Shown one piece after another: positions 62,849 through 64,000 of a stretch of 64,000 nt of DNA; positions within the stretch are counted from its first letter, which is position 1, and the number at the start of each line of letters is the position of its first letter. The position numbers were made by a program, and so were the translations under genes. Origin of the DNA: Hazenella coriacea (GTDB taxonomy: Bacteria > Bacillota > Bacilli > Thermoactinomycetales > Thermoactinomycetaceae); NCBI RefSeq assembly GCF_004341825.1, contig NZ_SMAG01000011.1, forward strand, positions 1 to 64,000. Direction: 5' to 3'. The notes under the pieces were generated by a model. That model had not been told where the DNA came from. It searched no databases and saw only the letters and a program-made list of their open reading frames with translations.

Positions 62849-62899
62849 ATTTTAACCAATTGCGTGAGTTTTGTGTGGGAGTTTAAAGGAGATGAGTTC

Positions 62900-64000
62900 A
62901 TGATCAAGCAGCTTTCCTGGAAAGTTGGCGGACAGCAAGGGGAAGGTATTGATAGTGCTGGAGAAATTTTATCTACCGCTTTAAATCGAAAAGGATACTA
63001 TCTTTATGGATACAGACACTTTTCATCTCGGATTAAAGGTGGACACTCCAACACCAAAATCCGAATTAGCACAAGCCCAACTGGCTCTATATCTGACGAG
63101 CTAGATATCCTTGTTGCATTTGACCAAGAAACAATCGATCTAAACGCACATGAGTTAGTGCCTCATGGTGTGATCATCGCAGATGCTAAATTTAATCCAT
63201 CTGTACCTGAAGGAATTAGTGCCCATCTTCTCGCAGTACCATTTACGAAAATTGCTGAAGAAGTTGGCATGGCTCAAATGAAAAACATGGTTGCTGTTGG
63301 AGCTTCCATTGCACTCTTAGGTCTTCCTGTTGAAGCGTTCCGAGAAGTAATGGAAGAGCGCTTTTTGAAAAAAGGACAAAAAGTTGTCGACAAAAATATG
63401 GAAGCGATCTCAAGAGGTGTTGAATTTGTGAGCGCTGAGCTCGATGAACCGATTGTTGATTTTATCATTGAGCCTTCAGATGGTCAAAAACGTCTATATA
63501 TGATCGGAAATGACGCAATTGCATTAGGGGCAGTGGCTGCAGGTGCACGGTTGATGGCCGCTTATCCAATTACTCCATCCTCGGAAATTATGGAGTACTT
63601 GATTCGCAAGCTACCTGAATTTGGCGGAACGGTTGTTCAAACAGAAGACGAAATCTCGGCGATTACGATGACCATTGGAGCTAACTATGGGGGAGTTCGT
63701 GCCTTAACAGCTTCTTCTGGACCTGGACTCTCATTGATGACTGAAGCGATTGGCTTGGCAGGAATGACAGAACAACCAGCAGTCATTGTGAATACCCAGC
63801 GTGGAGGTCCAAGTACAGGTCTCCCAACCAAGCAAGAACAAAGTGACGTCTTAGCTATGTTGTACAGCACTCATGGTGAGATTCCTAAAATTGTTATTGC
63901 ACCAAGTACGGCTGAAGAATGTTTCTATGACACGATTCAAGCGTTTAACTTGGCTGAACAATATCAATGCCCTGTCATCTTGATAACGGATTTAGCGCTT
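62900..64000 (+). CDS. 2-oxoacid:ferredoxin oxidoreductase subunit alpha (partial, 3' end outside)
   Basis: The first 367 codons of a KorA/PorA-type protein. The gamma domain comes first (WKVGGQQGEGIDSAGEILS, RIKGGHSNTKIRIS), then the alpha domain (~200 on; AAYPITPSSEIMEYL, QTEDEISAITMTIGANYGGVRALTASSGPGLSLM). The gamma-alpha fusion is typical of Bacillales and archaeal enzymes that use ferredoxin and CoA on 2-oxoglutarate or pyruvate. AAAGGAGATGAG precedes the ATG. The beta subunit should follow. Confidence 0.92.
   Translation, partial: MIKQLSWKVGGQQGEGIDSAGEILSTALNRKGYYLYGYRHFSSRIKGGHSNTKIRISTSPTGSISDELDILVAFDQETIDLNAHELVPHGVIIADAKFNPSVPEGISAHLLAVPFTKIAEEVGMAQMKNMVAVGASIALLGLPVEAFREVMEERFLKKGQKVVDKNMEAISRGVEFVSAELDEPIVDFIIEPSDGQKRLYMIGNDAIALGAVAAGARLMAAYPITPSSEIMEYLIRKLPEFGGTVVQTEDEISAITMTIGANYGGVRALTASSGPGLSLMTEAIGLAGMTEQPAVIVNTQRGGPSTGLPTKQEQSDVLAMLYSTHGEIPKIVIAPSTAEECFYDTIQAFNLAEQYQCPVILITDLAL

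Noticed and set aside
1-64000. CRISPR arrays, tRNA genes, insertion sequences, prophage genes
   Set aside because: No regularly spaced repeats, cloverleaf candidates, transposase or phage structural genes were recognised on reading the window.

Overview
This window is the chromosome of an endospore-forming Bacillales bacterium of low to moderate GC. From about 5 kb onward the gene order follows the well-known Bacillus block rimP-nusA-rnpM-ylxQ-infB-ylxP-rbfA-nrnA-truB-ribF-rpsO-pnp-ylxY-mlpA-ymxH-spoVFAB-asd-dapG-dapA-rnjB-tepA-ylzJ-spoIIIE, then ymfF-ymfH-ymfI-ymfJ-ymfK-rodZ(ymfM)-pgsA-cinA-recA-recX-rny-ymdB-spoVS. Sporulation genes (dipicolinate synthase, SpoIIIE, YlxY, YmxH, a Spo0E-like peptide, SpoVS) show that it sporulates. 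Frequent GTG and TTG starts behind strong AGGAGG sites and SigA-type promoters with extended -10 elements fit Firmicutes. A Thermoactinomycetaceae-like lineage is my guess only.

Layout. 1-95 is the 3' part of a 5S rRNA gene with its terminator. 0.1-4.7 kb is accessory: a divergent MFS transporter and LysR regulator pair, a second MFS transporter with a structured leader, and an Asp23-family gene. 5.0-13.1 kb is the translation operon (RimP, NusA, RnpM, L7Ae-like protein, IF2, YlxP, RbfA, NrnA, TruB, RibF). 13.1-15.8 kb holds rpsO and pnp. 15.9-29.7 kb carries sporulation, cell-wall precursor and RNA-processing genes; dpaAB-asd-dapG-dapA supply and consume the diaminopimelate/dipicolinate pathway. 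29.9-36.1 kb is a nucleoside ABC importer (NupNOPQ-like) flanked by two closely related receptor lipoproteins. 36.4-38.5 kb is an uncharacterised pair: an unknown 433-aa protein and a trypsin-like protease with no signal peptide. 38.7-44.0 kb is the ymfF-ymfK block, 44.1-49.3 kb holds four consecutive RodZ/YmfM paralogues, and 49.4-55.3 kb is pgsA-cinA-DEAD helicase-(DUF59 on the minus strand)-recA-recX. 55.3-58.6 kb is a Mre11/Rad50-like operon whose ATPase is split over separate genes. 58.8-64.0 kb holds rny, ymdB, spoVS, a membrane dipeptidase and the start of a 2-oxoacid:ferredoxin oxidoreductase operon.

The most interesting candidates are: (i) the split Rad50/SbcC-like ATPase coupled to recX, whose N-terminal half carries an exact 47-residue helical repeat ending in a zinc hook; (ii) the four tandem RodZ genes, several separated by terminators whose T tract runs directly into the next promoter's -35 box; (iii) the unknown-protein/trypsin-like-protease cassette; (iv) structured leaders and palindromic sites upstream of the nup operon, the second MFS gene, ymfK and the oxidoreductase operon. 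Start codons were moved from the longest possible start wherever a Shine-Dalgarno sequence or family N-terminus indicated it.
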